A stretch of 64,000 bases of DNA, from positions 1,302,001-1,366,000 of the forward strand of contig CAVXCI010000001.1 of assembly GCA_963760285.1 (NCBI GenBank). Reading direction: 5' to 3'. The DNA is from PALSA-278 sp963760285 (GTDB taxonomy: Bacteria; Acidobacteriota; Terriglobia; Acidiferrales; UBA7541). The position numbers and the translations under genes were made by a program. Numbering within the stretch: position 1 is the stretch's first letter; every line of letters starts with the position of its first letter. The notes under the pieces were generated by a model. That model was not told the DNA's origin. It did no database searches and worked only from the letters and a program-made list of their open reading frames with translations. This document shows, piece by piece, positions 25,918 through 34,663 of this stretch.

Positions 25918-26833
25918 ACACGGCCAACGCATCATGATTACTTTTTTTGCCACGCCGAAGCCTTTCCACGGACACATTAATGTGATCCAGCGGAATGCCA
26001 TCCAGAGCTGGCAACATCTCCATCCGGACGTGGAAATCATTCTTCTGGGCCCGGAGGATGGCGCCATGGAAACTGCCCGAGAATTGGGGCTGCGCTTCGA
26101 ACCGCGGATCCCCTGCAACGAGTTTGGCACTGTCCTGCTCTCCGGCCTCTTTGACCGGGCGCAGGAGCTTGCGCGCCATGAAAGAATTTGCTTTGTGAAT
26201 TGCGACATTATTTTCCCCACCGAATTTCTGGACGCTGTTCGCGCCGTTGCCGGTTGGCGGACGGAAAGCCTGATGGTGGGGCGCCGCTGGGATTTGGATG
26301 TTACCGAGCCATTGGATTTCTCCTCGCGGAACTGGGCTGCGGCACTGCGTGCTACCGCGCTCCAGGCAGACCGCCAGCGTCCTTCCCAATGGATTGATTA
26401 TTTCGTTTTTAAGCGGGGACTCTTTCATAAGAGGATTCCACCGTTTGCCGTCGGGCGCCCGGGCTATGACAACTGGCTCATCTGGCGCGCCCGCAGCCTA
26501 GGATGCCCGGTGGTGGACGTGTCCCGCGATGTCGTCGCCATTCATCAAAATCATGATTATTCCCATCATCCCGGCGGAGAGAAGGGCGTTTGGGAGGGAG
26601 AAGAGGCGCGGCGCAACGCGGAGCTGCTGGGCAGCTGGCTGCATTTCTGCACGGTGGAGGATGCCACGCACCGCCTGAATTCAGGCTGCGTGGAGAAAAG
26701 CCATCGCCATGCGGCCCTGGTGGCGCAGCGTGCCGCCCGCAGATACGGATCCGCCGTTTGGTTCAAATTCCTGCAGGCCACCCGCCCGTTGCGCCACCGG
26801 CTCGGGCTGCGCCGCCATCCTTTGCAGGGGTGA
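25880..26833 (+). CDS. GT-A-like glycosyltransferase-related protein
   Basis: A 317-residue soluble protein. ITFFATPKPFHGHINVIQ, WQHLHPDVEIILLGPEDG and ICFVNCDIIFP, the last a D-x-D-like site in a Rossmann-like core, indicate a GT-A fold. YDNWLIWRARSLG and QNHDYSHH later in the sequence are also seen in capsule-locus transferases. The start at 25880 overlaps gmhA by 38 bases and follows GGAGATG; ATG 25934 is an alternative that loses only an unconserved N-terminus. Donor and acceptor are unknown. Confidence 0.7.
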   Translation: MINIPALEKKGAEHGQRIMITFFATPKPFHGHINVIQRNAIQSWQHLHPDVEIILLGPEDGAMETARELGLRFEPRIPCNEFGTVLLSGLFDRAQELARHERICFVNCDIIFPTEFLDAVRAVAGWRTESLMVGRRWDLDVTEPLDFSSRNWAAALRATALQADRQRPSQWIDYFVFKRGLFHKRIPPFAVGRPGYDNWLIWRARSLGCPVVDVSRDVVAIHQNHDYSHHPGGEKGVWEGEEARRNAELLGSWLHFCTVEDATHRLNSGCVEKSHRHAALVAQRAARRYGSAVWFKFLQATRPLRHRLGLRRHPLQG

Positions 26834-26870
26834 ATTCCGGCGTGAATTCACTTCCAGCTTGAGCTCATCC

Positions 26871-27938
26871 ATGTCTCGTCCCTACGTCACCGCGCTGATC
26901 GATACTTTCAATCACGAACGCTTCATCGAGCGGGCCGTCGCGAGCGTTCTGGAACAGGATTTTCCCTCTTCGGAAATGGAAGTACTCGTGGTGGATGACG
27001 GGTCGACAGATGCCACCCCGGAGATTCTTTCGCGCTTTTCACCGCGCATCCGCATCCTCCGCAAAGCCAACGGCGGCCAGGCGTCGGCCTTCAATTTTGC
27101 AATTCCTGAATCGCGCGGCGAGATCATCGCCTTCCTGGATGGAGATGATTGGTGGAAGCCCGGGAAGCTCAACCGCGTTGCGGGCGCCATGCGCGACGAT
27201 CCAGACCTTGGACTGGTCGGCCATTGTGTGACCGAAATTCGCCCCGATGGCCGCGAGCAAACCGATGTCCTTCGTGATGACTTTCGCTTTCGGGTCAGCA
27301 CCTCCGAGGACGCGCGCATTTTCCGTTTGCGCAAGACTTTCCTCGGCACCAGCAGGATGACTTTGCGTGCGGCTCTAGCGCGGGATTTACTACCCGTGCC
27401 GGAAGGACTCGTGGTGGAAGCCGACGAGTATCTGTTCACTCTCGCCGCTGTTGCCGCGGCAGTGGAGATACTGCCCGAAGCGCTCACGTTCTACCGCATC
27501 CACGATGCCAACCAGTATTCGGCGGTTGATTTTGATTCCGCCGGCCTGCGAAAGAAATATTCCGTTATGGCTATCCTATGCGCGGGGTTGCGGCAAGAAC
27601 TTGGCCAACGCGGATTGTCACAGGACGCCATTGAGACGGTCGTCAGCCCCGTACAGGCTGAGGCCGACCAGCTCCGGCTTTCGCTGGATGGCGGCTGGCC
27701 GTGGGAAACCGCCCGCACGGAATGGCACCTCTTTCGAGTCATGTGTGAACGTCCCACGCTTCGCCATCGTATTTTCAAGCTAGCGAGTCTTGCCCCGGCG
27801 CTGTTACTCCCGCCACGCATGTACTATGCCGCGCGGGAGCGCGTCGTCCGCAGCCGGGGCTATCTTCATGCCCGGCAGAAGTGGATACCTATACCGGTTC
27901 TTTCACATGTAAAACGCATGGAAGGGAATGGACGATGA
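26871..27938 (+). CDS. GT2-family glycosyltransferase
   Basis: The 355-residue protein is a family 2 inverting glycosyltransferase. Motifs in order: VTALIDTFNHERFIERAV, VLVVDDGSTDATPEIL, NGGQASAFNFAI, and the metal-binding FLDGDDWW. The central HCVTEIRPDGREQ and VVEADEYLFTLAA continue the family pattern. The ATG at 26871 gives the expected N-terminus; an in-frame extension upstream to 26709 overlaps the previous gene and has no similarity. The C-terminal 80 residues are basic and may contact the membrane. Confidence 0.9.
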   Translation: MSRPYVTALIDTFNHERFIERAVASVLEQDFPSSEMEVLVVDDGSTDATPEILSRFSPRIRILRKANGGQASAFNFAIPESRGEIIAFLDGDDWWKPGKLNRVAGAMRDDPDLGLVGHCVTEIRPDGREQTDVLRDDFRFRVSTSEDARIFRLRKTFLGTSRMTLRAALARDLLPVPEGLVVEADEYLFTLAAVAAAVEILPEALTFYRIHDANQYSAVDFDSAGLRKKYSVMAILCAGLRQELGQRGLSQDAIETVVSPVQAEADQLRLSLDGGWPWETARTEWHLFRVMCERPTLRHRIFKLASLAPALLLPPRMYYAARERVVRSRGYLHARQKWIPIPVLSHVKRMEGNGR

Positions 27939-28120
27939 GCTTCAGCAGGCAAGACGGCCGTTTGAGCGGGCACGTTGCCGGAGCAAGGCCTGCCCATGAA
28001 TATGCGTCCGCGACCTTACATACATCCCGGCGGAAGTTTACAGCTGCACTGGGTCGTGCCCGAAGTTCGCGCACGCTGCATTACCTCGTCTTCGCCCGGC
28101 ACCGGTGCGAATCTCGATGA
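27935..28120 (+). CDS. Small ORF coupled by ATGA overlaps to both neighbours
   Basis: A 61-codon frame starts inside the stop codon of the GT2 gene (ATGA at 27935-27938) and ends inside the start of the next GT4 gene (ATGA at 28117-28120). AAGGG lies upstream at usable spacing. The product (MSFSRQDGRLSGHVAGA, then Arg/Ser-rich) is not recognisable. The overlap geometry favours translation; the composition does not. It could be a decayed or frameshifted gene. Confidence 0.3.
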   Translation: MSFSRQDGRLSGHVAGARPAHEYASATLHTSRRKFTAALGRARSSRTLHYLVFARHRCESR

Positions 28121-29283
28121 AGATTCTCATGGCATCGTGGACACCTCGAAAGCGCGAGGGCGGTGTGGCCGGCGTTGTCTTGAATTTGGCCGTCGAGCTC
28201 GAAGCTCGTGGCCACCAGGTGGATTGCCTCTTTCAGGAAGACTTGATCCCCCGGCCAATTCCATCCGCGCGTCTTGAGGGTACGGTCTTTTCCTGGCGGC
28301 TGGCGCGGCGGATTCTTAGCGGCCCCAATCGCTATGATGTCGTAAATCTTCATGCGCCTTGCGGTTTTGCATATGGCGTGATGCGCCGCACGTTCTGGCG
28401 TCACGGGCCTCCCTGCGTGATGACCATGCACGGCCTGGAGGAACGCTGGGTGTACGCCATGCGGCGCGAAGCGAAAAAGGGCCGCGCCTGGCATTTTCGA
28501 TGGAAGAATCGCCTATGGCATCGCATCCATCACCAGCCACAGTACAACATTGCGATCCGGACAGCGGACCAGTCTATCGTCCTGAACCGCGAGGCATGGA
28601 GCTTCCTGCAACTGAAGTACAATCGCGAAGAATCCGCCGTATCCTGCATCCCGAATGGAGTGGAGGGGCGGTTTTTCATTCCGCGCGAGTATCCCGCAAA
28701 AATTGCTCCTCGCCTTCTAACCGTGGGGTCCTGGCTTGACCGCAAGGGCGTTTACTATTTGCGCGATGCAATGCGCATCCTGGTGCACCGCTATCCGGAA
28801 CTTCGATTGACGGTTGCGGGGTGTTCCGTGACGGAGCAAACCATCCGCGAATTTTTCGGCCCGGAATTGCAATCGCATGTGGACGTCATTCCGCACATTC
28901 CTTCCGAAGAGATGCCCGCCATTTATGCCGCCAGCGATGTATTGGTTTTTCCATCTCTCGTGGAAGGACTCCCTCTGGCCTTGCTGGAAGCCATGGCCAC
29001 GGGGATGCCGGTGGTAACCACGGAAACATGCGGCATGGTGGACGTGGTGCAGGATCAAGTAACCGGATTGTTGGTACTTCCGGCGGACGCACAGGCCATC
29101 GCGGAGGCGGTGATGCAGTTCACGGATTCACTGGATTTACGTTGCCGCCTGGGCCATGCTGCGCGGACTTCCATGAAGAATTACACCTGGGATCGCATGG
29201 CCGCGCGCGTCGAGAAGATATTTGCCCGTGCCGTAAAGAACGGCAGTTCGCGCGCTTCCCGCGAAGCGAAACGGCAAACCTGA
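28117..29283 (+). CDS. GT4-family glycosyltransferase
   Basis: The 388-residue protein is a GT-B retaining glycosyltransferase. It starts MKILMASWTPRKREGGVAG, with the acceptor-domain glycine loop. The donor side contains CIPNGVEGRFFIPREY, LTVGSWLDRKGVYYLRDA and the E-x7-E region PSLVEGLPLALLEAMATGMPVV. A GTG at 28105 could add four residues. The next gene follows after one base, so they are cotranscribed. Sugar specificity unknown. Confidence 0.88.
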   Translation: MKILMASWTPRKREGGVAGVVLNLAVELEARGHQVDCLFQEDLIPRPIPSARLEGTVFSWRLARRILSGPNRYDVVNLHAPCGFAYGVMRRTFWRHGPPCVMTMHGLEERWVYAMRREAKKGRAWHFRWKNRLWHRIHHQPQYNIAIRTADQSIVLNREAWSFLQLKYNREESAVSCIPNGVEGRFFIPREYPAKIAPRLLTVGSWLDRKGVYYLRDAMRILVHRYPELRLTVAGCSVTEQTIREFFGPELQSHVDVIPHIPSEEMPAIYAASDVLVFPSLVEGLPLALLEAMATGMPVVTTETCGMVDVVQDQVTGLLVLPADAQAIAEAVMQFTDSLDLRCRLGHAARTSMKNYTWDRMAARVEKIFARAVKNGSSRASREAKRQT

Positions 29284-29284
29284 C

Positions 29285-30961
29285 ATGCTAAGCCTCGGCA
29301 TCAATTATTCGCAGATGCATGATTCCTCCGCCTGTCTTGTCCGCGACGGAGAAGTGGTCTTTGCCATCGCGGAAGAGCGTCTCAGCCGCGTGAAACACGA
29401 CGCCAGCTTTCCGGTCCGCGCTATCCAAGGCTGTCTCAGCTTTGCCGGTATTCGCGCCGGCGATCTTGATTTTGTCAGCTACGGTTGGTCGCCTGCCGGG
29501 GACATGTTCCGCCACGATATCGGGTGTTTTCTTCGCCGACGCGTGCCCGCCAGCTATTTAAACGTGCTCAATTCCTCGCGCCAATTTTTGAGCATGTGGC
29601 ATCAGAACAACGGTCACCGGCGTTTCGAGCAGCAATTCGGAAAAACGCGCGCGCGCATTCTGTTTGTGGAGCATCACCTCGCTCACGCCATCAGCGCCTA
29701 TGCTCTTTCAGGATTCGATGAAGCCGCGGTGGTGGTCGTCGATGGCCGCGGGGCGTGGGAAGCGACATCGTTCTGGCGTGGCTGCAACGGCCGCCTGGAG
29801 CACCTGGAAACGGTGGATTGGCCGAACTCCCTCGGAATGTTTTATGCCGAGTTTACGCAGTTTCTGGGATTCCAGAAATATAGCGACGAATGGAAAGTGA
29901 TGGGTCTCGCTCCCTATGGTAAGCCCGGCGTGATTCTCGCGGATTTCTTTCAATTGAGCGGCGACGGTTACCGAGTAAACTCCCGCGCGTTGCTGGGCGA
30001 TGGCCGGCCTGGTTCCGCTGGCATCGCCGCCAAACTGGGCGCGCCACGCGAACCTGAAAGCCATCTGCAGGATTATCACCGCGACATCGCGTTTGCTGTT
30101 CAGGACGTGTGCGAACATGCCATGCTTGCGCTTGCAGCGCGCGCCGTCGGATCCACCGGCTACCGAAACCTTTGCCTTGCGGGCGGCGTGGCTCTCAATT
30201 CGAAAGCCAACGGCCGCATACTCACTTCTGGTATTTGTGACCGCTTGTTCATCCAACCCGCCGCCGGCGATGATGGCGTTGCCATGGGCGCCGCACTGGC
30301 CCCCATGCTCGAAGGCAATCGTCCACTGCCGCTGACTGAAATGCGACATGCCTACCTGGGGAACGAAATTCTGGAATGTGAAATCGAAGCGGCGCTTCGC
30401 ACTTTCAACATTCGCCATATCCCATTGGATGATCCCGCCGCAGCCGCCGCCACGCTCCTTGCCTCTGGAAAAATTCTCGGATGGTTTCAGGGAAGAATGG
30501 AATTTGGCCCCCGTGCCTTAGGCAACCGCTCCATCCTCGCGGATGCGCGTGATCCGGGTATGAAAGATCGTGTCAACAACGCCGTAAAATTTCGTGAATC
30601 ATGGCGCCCTTTTGCTCCATCTTTGCTGGCTGAGTCCGCGCCCGAATTTCTGGAATCCGCCTACGATTCGCCCTTCATGATTCTCACGGCCCAAGTGAGA
30701 CCGGAGAAACGCTCTTTGATTCCATCTGTTACTCACGTGGACGGCAGCACGCGCCCTCAAACCGTGGACCAAAATGCGAATCCACTCTATTGGCGCCTGC
30801 TCCGGGAGTTTCAAGCTCGCGCTGGCGTGCCCGTCATTATGAACACCTCATTCAATCTTCGCGGAGAGCCCATTGTCTGCACGCCCGCGGACGCCGTGCG
30901 CACTTTTTTCAGCTCCGGCATGGACGCGCTCATCATCGGCAATTTTCTAGTGGAAAAATAG
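29285..30961 (+). CDS. NodU/CmcH-family carbamoyltransferase
   Basis: Family members transfer a carbamoyl group from carbamoyl phosphate to hydroxyls of sugars or natural products. The 558-residue protein shows the N-terminal Kae1-like domain, with MLSLGINYSQMHDSSACL, the metal-ligand segment VEHHLAHAISAYALSGF and VVVVDGRGAWEATSFW, then the YrdC-like C-terminal domain with FGPRALGNRSILADARDP and MNTSFNLRGEPIVCTP. All expected motifs are present. In this locus it probably decorates the polysaccharide with O-carbamoyl groups. It follows the GT4 gene by one base. Confidence 0.92.
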   Translation: MLSLGINYSQMHDSSACLVRDGEVVFAIAEERLSRVKHDASFPVRAIQGCLSFAGIRAGDLDFVSYGWSPAGDMFRHDIGCFLRRRVPASYLNVLNSSRQFLSMWHQNNGHRRFEQQFGKTRARILFVEHHLAHAISAYALSGFDEAAVVVVDGRGAWEATSFWRGCNGRLEHLETVDWPNSLGMFYAEFTQFLGFQKYSDEWKVMGLAPYGKPGVILADFFQLSGDGYRVNSRALLGDGRPGSAGIAAKLGAPREPESHLQDYHRDIAFAVQDVCEHAMLALAARAVGSTGYRNLCLAGGVALNSKANGRILTSGICDRLFIQPAAGDDGVAMGAALAPMLEGNRPLPLTEMRHAYLGNEILECEIEAALRTFNIRHIPLDDPAAAAATLLASGKILGWFQGRMEFGPRALGNRSILADARDPGMKDRVNNAVKFRESWRPFAPSLLAESAPEFLESAYDSPFMILTAQVRPEKRSLIPSVTHVDGSTRPQTVDQNANPLYWRLLREFQARAGVPVIMNTSFNLRGEPIVCTPADAVRTFFSSGMDALIIGNFLVEK

Positions 30962-31019
30962 AACCGCCATTCTGGCATTTTCGTTACACTCGCCTTCGCA
31001 GTAAGGGTGTTATTTCACG

Positions 31020-32126
31020 ATGATTGCGCTTCTCGGCAAACGCGATGAACCAACCGACGGCATTCGTGACTATTGCGGCCATCTCTCCGCCGCGCTGGCT
31101 TTCCATAATATTTACCTGGAAGTCGTCCCTCTCTCGTGGGAGCGCGACGGATGGGCGGGCAGCTTGCGCCAGCTTCGTCAGCGATCGCGTGCCTGGCGCG
31201 GTGAATGGGTGCTGCTGCAATACACCGGACTGGCATGGTCGCGGCGCGGTTTTCCCAGATACATTTCCAGGATTCTGAGGATTCTCCGCGGAAACGGCGC
31301 GCATTGCGGAGTGGTGTTCCACGAGTCAATGCCGGCGGCTGGCTCGCGGTTCCAGGACGTTCTTCGCGCGAAATTTCAGAGGATGATAATGCGCCGCGCT
31401 TTCAATATTTCCGAACGGTCGGTGTTCACTGTTCCCCTGGAACGCGTTTCCTGGCTCACTTCGGATACGTCGAAGGCGGTGTGCGTCCCGCTCGGTCCTC
31501 CCATCCCTCCATCGTTTGCGCTCCGCGAACTTTCGCCTGAAGGGTCCCTCCGCCGTGTCGGTGTTTTCTGCATTACCGGTGGCAATCACACGGCGCGGGA
31601 AACTCTGGATATCGCCACCGCCGTCCGCGCCGTCAGGAAACGAATCGGACCGGTTTCGCTCACCGTCCTTGGGCGCGGCGTTGATGAGGCCCGCTCCGGT
31701 TTGGAAAAAGAGCTAGCCGGCAGCACGGAAGAGCTGAAGATTTCTGGAATTCTGCCTGAAGCGGTCGTCACGGAAAAACTGGCTTCCTGCGATGTAATCC
31801 TTTACGTGCGCGGAGAAATTTCACCGCAGCGCAGCAGTGGACTTGTCGGCGTTGCCTGCGGCCTGCCCATCGTTGCCTATCGCGGGCCTGGAACTGTTTT
31901 CCCCATCACCGAGGCGGGAATTGAGTTCGCGCCGCTCTGGGATCGCAACGCTCTCGCTGACGCCCTCTGCCATGTTCTGCAAGACCGTCAGAGGTGGCAG
32001 GAATTGAGGGACAAAAGCCGCCGCGCCTACACGAAGTATTTTTCCTGGGATCACATCGCAGAGCAGTTCGCAGCGTCGTTTCCCCTCCAGGAAAATTCCT
32101 CGAGGGAAGGCTACGGTAGCCGGTAG
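31020..32126 (+). CDS. Putative GT4-like glycosyltransferase
   Basis: The 368-residue protein has a GT-B outline: IALLGKRDEPTDGIRDYCG, CGVVFHESMPAAGSRF, then RRVGVFCITGGNHTARETLDI and a donor-site segment SPQRSSGLVGVACGLPIVAY near residue 280. The usual E-x7-E is less clear, with only partial match, so it is a divergent member. It lies between the carbamoyltransferase and the FkbM methyltransferase, separated by 58 and 4 bases. Confidence 0.7.
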   Translation: MIALLGKRDEPTDGIRDYCGHLSAALAFHNIYLEVVPLSWERDGWAGSLRQLRQRSRAWRGEWVLLQYTGLAWSRRGFPRYISRILRILRGNGAHCGVVFHESMPAAGSRFQDVLRAKFQRMIMRRAFNISERSVFTVPLERVSWLTSDTSKAVCVPLGPPIPPSFALRELSPEGSLRRVGVFCITGGNHTARETLDIATAVRAVRKRIGPVSLTVLGRGVDEARSGLEKELAGSTEELKISGILPEAVVTEKLASCDVILYVRGEISPQRSSGLVGVACGLPIVAYRGPGTVFPITEAGIEFAPLWDRNALADALCHVLQDRQRWQELRDKSRRAYTKYFSWDHIAEQFAASFPLQENSSREGYGSR

Positions 32127-32130
32127 CTTC

Positions 32131-33048
32131 ATGGCGAGTCCAAGAAATCTTGCATTGCCTGCGTATCTTTTCCAGCCGTGGCAGATTCTCCGCAGGCTCA
32201 CCCGAGAGTTGTCATCCCCCGGCAGCGCTGAACAGTGTGTTCGGCTGCCCTGGGGATTGCAGATCAATGTGAATCCACGGGAAGCGATCGGCCGCGCGAT
32301 TTGGACACAGGGCCTATATGATCCCGCGCTGACGGAATTGATTTGGCGCCTGACTGCGCGCGGCGATACCACCCTCGACGTTGGGGCAAACATCGGTTAC
32401 GTGGCCAGTATTATGGCTGTCCGTGCCGGCCGCGCAGGAGCGGTGCACTGTTTCGAGCCGCATCCGAGTCTCGCTGCTCGTCTCCGCGAAAATGTTCAAT
32501 CCTGGCGGAAGATTTCTGCGCTCGCACCTGTGATTGTTCGCCAGGTTGCCGCTGGCAGCAGGACGGGTAATGCTCAACTGGAGATTCCCGAGGATTTCCT
32601 GGGCAATCAAGGAACAGCTCGGCTCTCCGACGAGAAATCAGATTCAGGAGCTCAACGCATTCATGTCGAGATTGCCCGGCTGGATGATGTCCTTCGTGAT
32701 TTGCCTGAGATTGGAATTATGAAAGTGGACGTGGAAGGCCACGAACTGGAAGTACTCGAAGGGCTGGGCAGTTTGCTGACGCAACGGCGCGTGCGCGATG
32801 TAATCTTCGAAGAATTTCGTTCTTATCCGGCGGAGACCCACAAACTTTTGCAACGCTCAGGTTATTCCGTTTTCAACACTGAGGAACATTTGGACCATCC
32901 AGTGCTCGTTCCTGTTGGCCGGCCCTACAAACTGAATCCCATGCAACCACCAAATTGCCTGGCGACGAGAGAACCAGAGCGCGCTCTGCGGCTCATGCGC
33001 AGAAGAATCTGGCGGTCGTTTGGCTTCGGACGCTACTTCCGGATATAA
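32131..33048 (+). CDS. FkbM-family methyltransferase
   Basis: A 305-residue SAM-dependent O-methyltransferase. The SAM-binding motif is TTLDVGANIGYVASIMAV, followed by AVHCFEPHPSLAARLREN; the FkbM signature IGIMKVDVEGHELEVLEGL lies at about residue 195. These enzymes methylate hydroxyls on sugars or polyketides. As the last gene of the co-oriented polysaccharide run, it is a candidate for terminal methylation recognised by the Wzt C-terminal domain; this is inference from context. Confidence 0.88.
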   Translation: MASPRNLALPAYLFQPWQILRRLTRELSSPGSAEQCVRLPWGLQINVNPREAIGRAIWTQGLYDPALTELIWRLTARGDTTLDVGANIGYVASIMAVRAGRAGAVHCFEPHPSLAARLRENVQSWRKISALAPVIVRQVAAGSRTGNAQLEIPEDFLGNQGTARLSDEKSDSGAQRIHVEIARLDDVLRDLPEIGIMKVDVEGHELEVLEGLGSLLTQRRVRDVIFEEFRSYPAETHKLLQRSGYSVFNTEEHLDHPVLVPVGRPYKLNPMQPPNCLATREPERALRLMRRRIWRSFGFGRYFRI

Positions 33049-33084
33049 GGTAGACCTGCGCGGAAATTGCCGCCGCAAGAAGCA

Positions 33085-34653
33085 TCACGCAGAATTGTTG
33101 GGCGGGATTCGCAGATCACGCCCGGTCATCTCTCTGGGTTGAGAAACTCCCAGAATGCCAAGCAGCGTTGGTGCAATATCGCGCAACGATCCGTCCGCGC
33201 GCAGCGCGAATTTATCGCCGTCGCTCAGCAAAACAAATGGTACCGGGTTGGTGGTGTGGTAGGTATGTGGTGCGCCCGTTTTGGGGTCAATCATCGTTTC
33301 CGCGTTGCCGTGATCCGCGGTGATAATCCACGCGCCGCCGCGCGACTGTAGCGCCGCATAGATTTGGCCCAAGCCTGCATCCACAGCTTCCACCGCTTTG
33401 ATTGTTGCGTCCAACTTTCCCGAGTGGCCCACCATGTCGGCATTGGCGTAATTCATTATGATGGCGTCGAATTCGCCCTTTTCGATTGCATGCACCACGG
33501 TTTGCGTCACGCCCGCGGCGGACATTTCCGGCGCCAAATCGTATGTGGGCACTTTCGGCGACGGCACCAGGATGCGTTCTTCCCCCGAATAGGCCTTCTC
33601 CACGCCGCCGTTGAAAAAATATGTGACGTGCGCGTATTTTTCAGTTTCCGCCACGCGCAAATTGCGGAAATCATGCTCCGCGAACACCTGCGCCAATATG
33701 TGTTCCACTTTTTCCGGCGCCACTACGTACCGCAGCCAGGGCCAGTTCTTGTCGTACTGGGTCATGCCCACAAAGAAAAGGTTCTCAGGCCGCCGGTTGT
33801 CCGCAAACTCCTTGAATCCCGGCTCCGCCAGTGCGCGGGTCATCTGTCGTGCGCGGTCGGCGCGGAAATTGAAGAAAATCACGGCATCGTTATCGCGGAT
33901 GAGGCCCACGGGCTTTCCTGACTCTCCCTCTTCGGTGACCACCATCGGGACCAGAAACTCGTCCGTCACGTCACGGGAATAGCTGGCGCGCATCGCCGCG
34001 CCGGGATCGCTCTGCCGAATGGCCGAGTCGCCGTGAACCATCGCGCGATACGCCTGCTCGATGCGCGGCCAGCGATTGTCGCGATCCATCGCGTAGTAAC
34101 GGCCGGAAATGGAAGCAATCTGCCCCGTGCCATATTCCCGCAACTTCTGCTGGAGTTGTGCCAGATATTCCACGCCACTGTGCGGTGCCGTGTCGCGCCC
34201 GTCGGTGAAGCAGTGTACAAACACACGGCCCACGTGATTGTCCCGCGCCATGCGCAGCAGCGCGAAAAGGTGCTGGATGTGCGAGTGGACCCCGCCATCG
34301 CTCAGCAATCCCATCAGGTGCAACTGCTGTTCCCGTCCGCGATGCATGGCTTCCAGCAGCAGCGGCTGCCGGAAAAATTCGCCGCTGGAAATAAGCTGGT
34401 CAATGCGGGTGATGTCCATGTGGACGATTCGCCCGGCGCCGATGTTTAGATGGCCCACTTCGCTGTTGCCCATCTGCCCTTCCGGCAACCCCACGAAAGG
34501 CCCGGAAGTGTGAATCAGCGTGTTCGGGTATTTCCGTAGAAGTTCGTCATAGTTCGGCTTCCGCGCCTGCGCAATAGCGTTGCCGCGTGTCTCGGGCGAG
34601 TATCCCCAGCCATCCAGAACGGTCAGCACGATTGGTTTTGGTCTTTTCGCCAT
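33085..34653 (-). CDS. gpmI: 2,3-bisphosphoglycerate-independent phosphoglycerate mutase
   Basis: Interconverts 3- and 2-phosphoglycerate in glycolysis, using two Mn ions and a phosphoserine intermediate. The 522-residue length is normal. VLTVLDGWGYSPE carries the first metal aspartate, and MGNSEVGHLNIGAGR the catalytic serine. VHCFTDGRDTAP, RADRARQMTRAL, ANADMVGHSGKLDATI and TADHGNAETM complete the conserved set. It converges on the polysaccharide locus and lies downstream of eno, with one gene between, so two consecutive glycolytic steps are encoded together. Confidence 0.96.
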   Translation of the reverse strand: MAKRPKPIVLTVLDGWGYSPETRGNAIAQARKPNYDELLRKYPNTLIHTSGPFVGLPEGQMGNSEVGHLNIGAGRIVHMDITRIDQLISSGEFFRQPLLLEAMHRGREQQLHLMGLLSDGGVHSHIQHLFALLRMARDNHVGRVFVHCFTDGRDTAPHSGVEYLAQLQQKLREYGTGQIASISGRYYAMDRDNRWPRIEQAYRAMVHGDSAIRQSDPGAAMRASYSRDVTDEFLVPMVVTEEGESGKPVGLIRDNDAVIFFNFRADRARQMTRALAEPGFKEFADNRRPENLFFVGMTQYDKNWPWLRYVVAPEKVEHILAQVFAEHDFRNLRVAETEKYAHVTYFFNGGVEKAYSGEERILVPSPKVPTYDLAPEMSAAGVTQTVVHAIEKGEFDAIIMNYANADMVGHSGKLDATIKAVEAVDAGLGQIYAALQSRGGAWIITADHGNAETMIDPKTGAPHTYHTTNPVPFVLLSDGDKFALRADGSLRDIAPTLLGILGVSQPREMTGRDLRIPPNNSA

Positions 34654-34663
34654 TTTTGATCAA

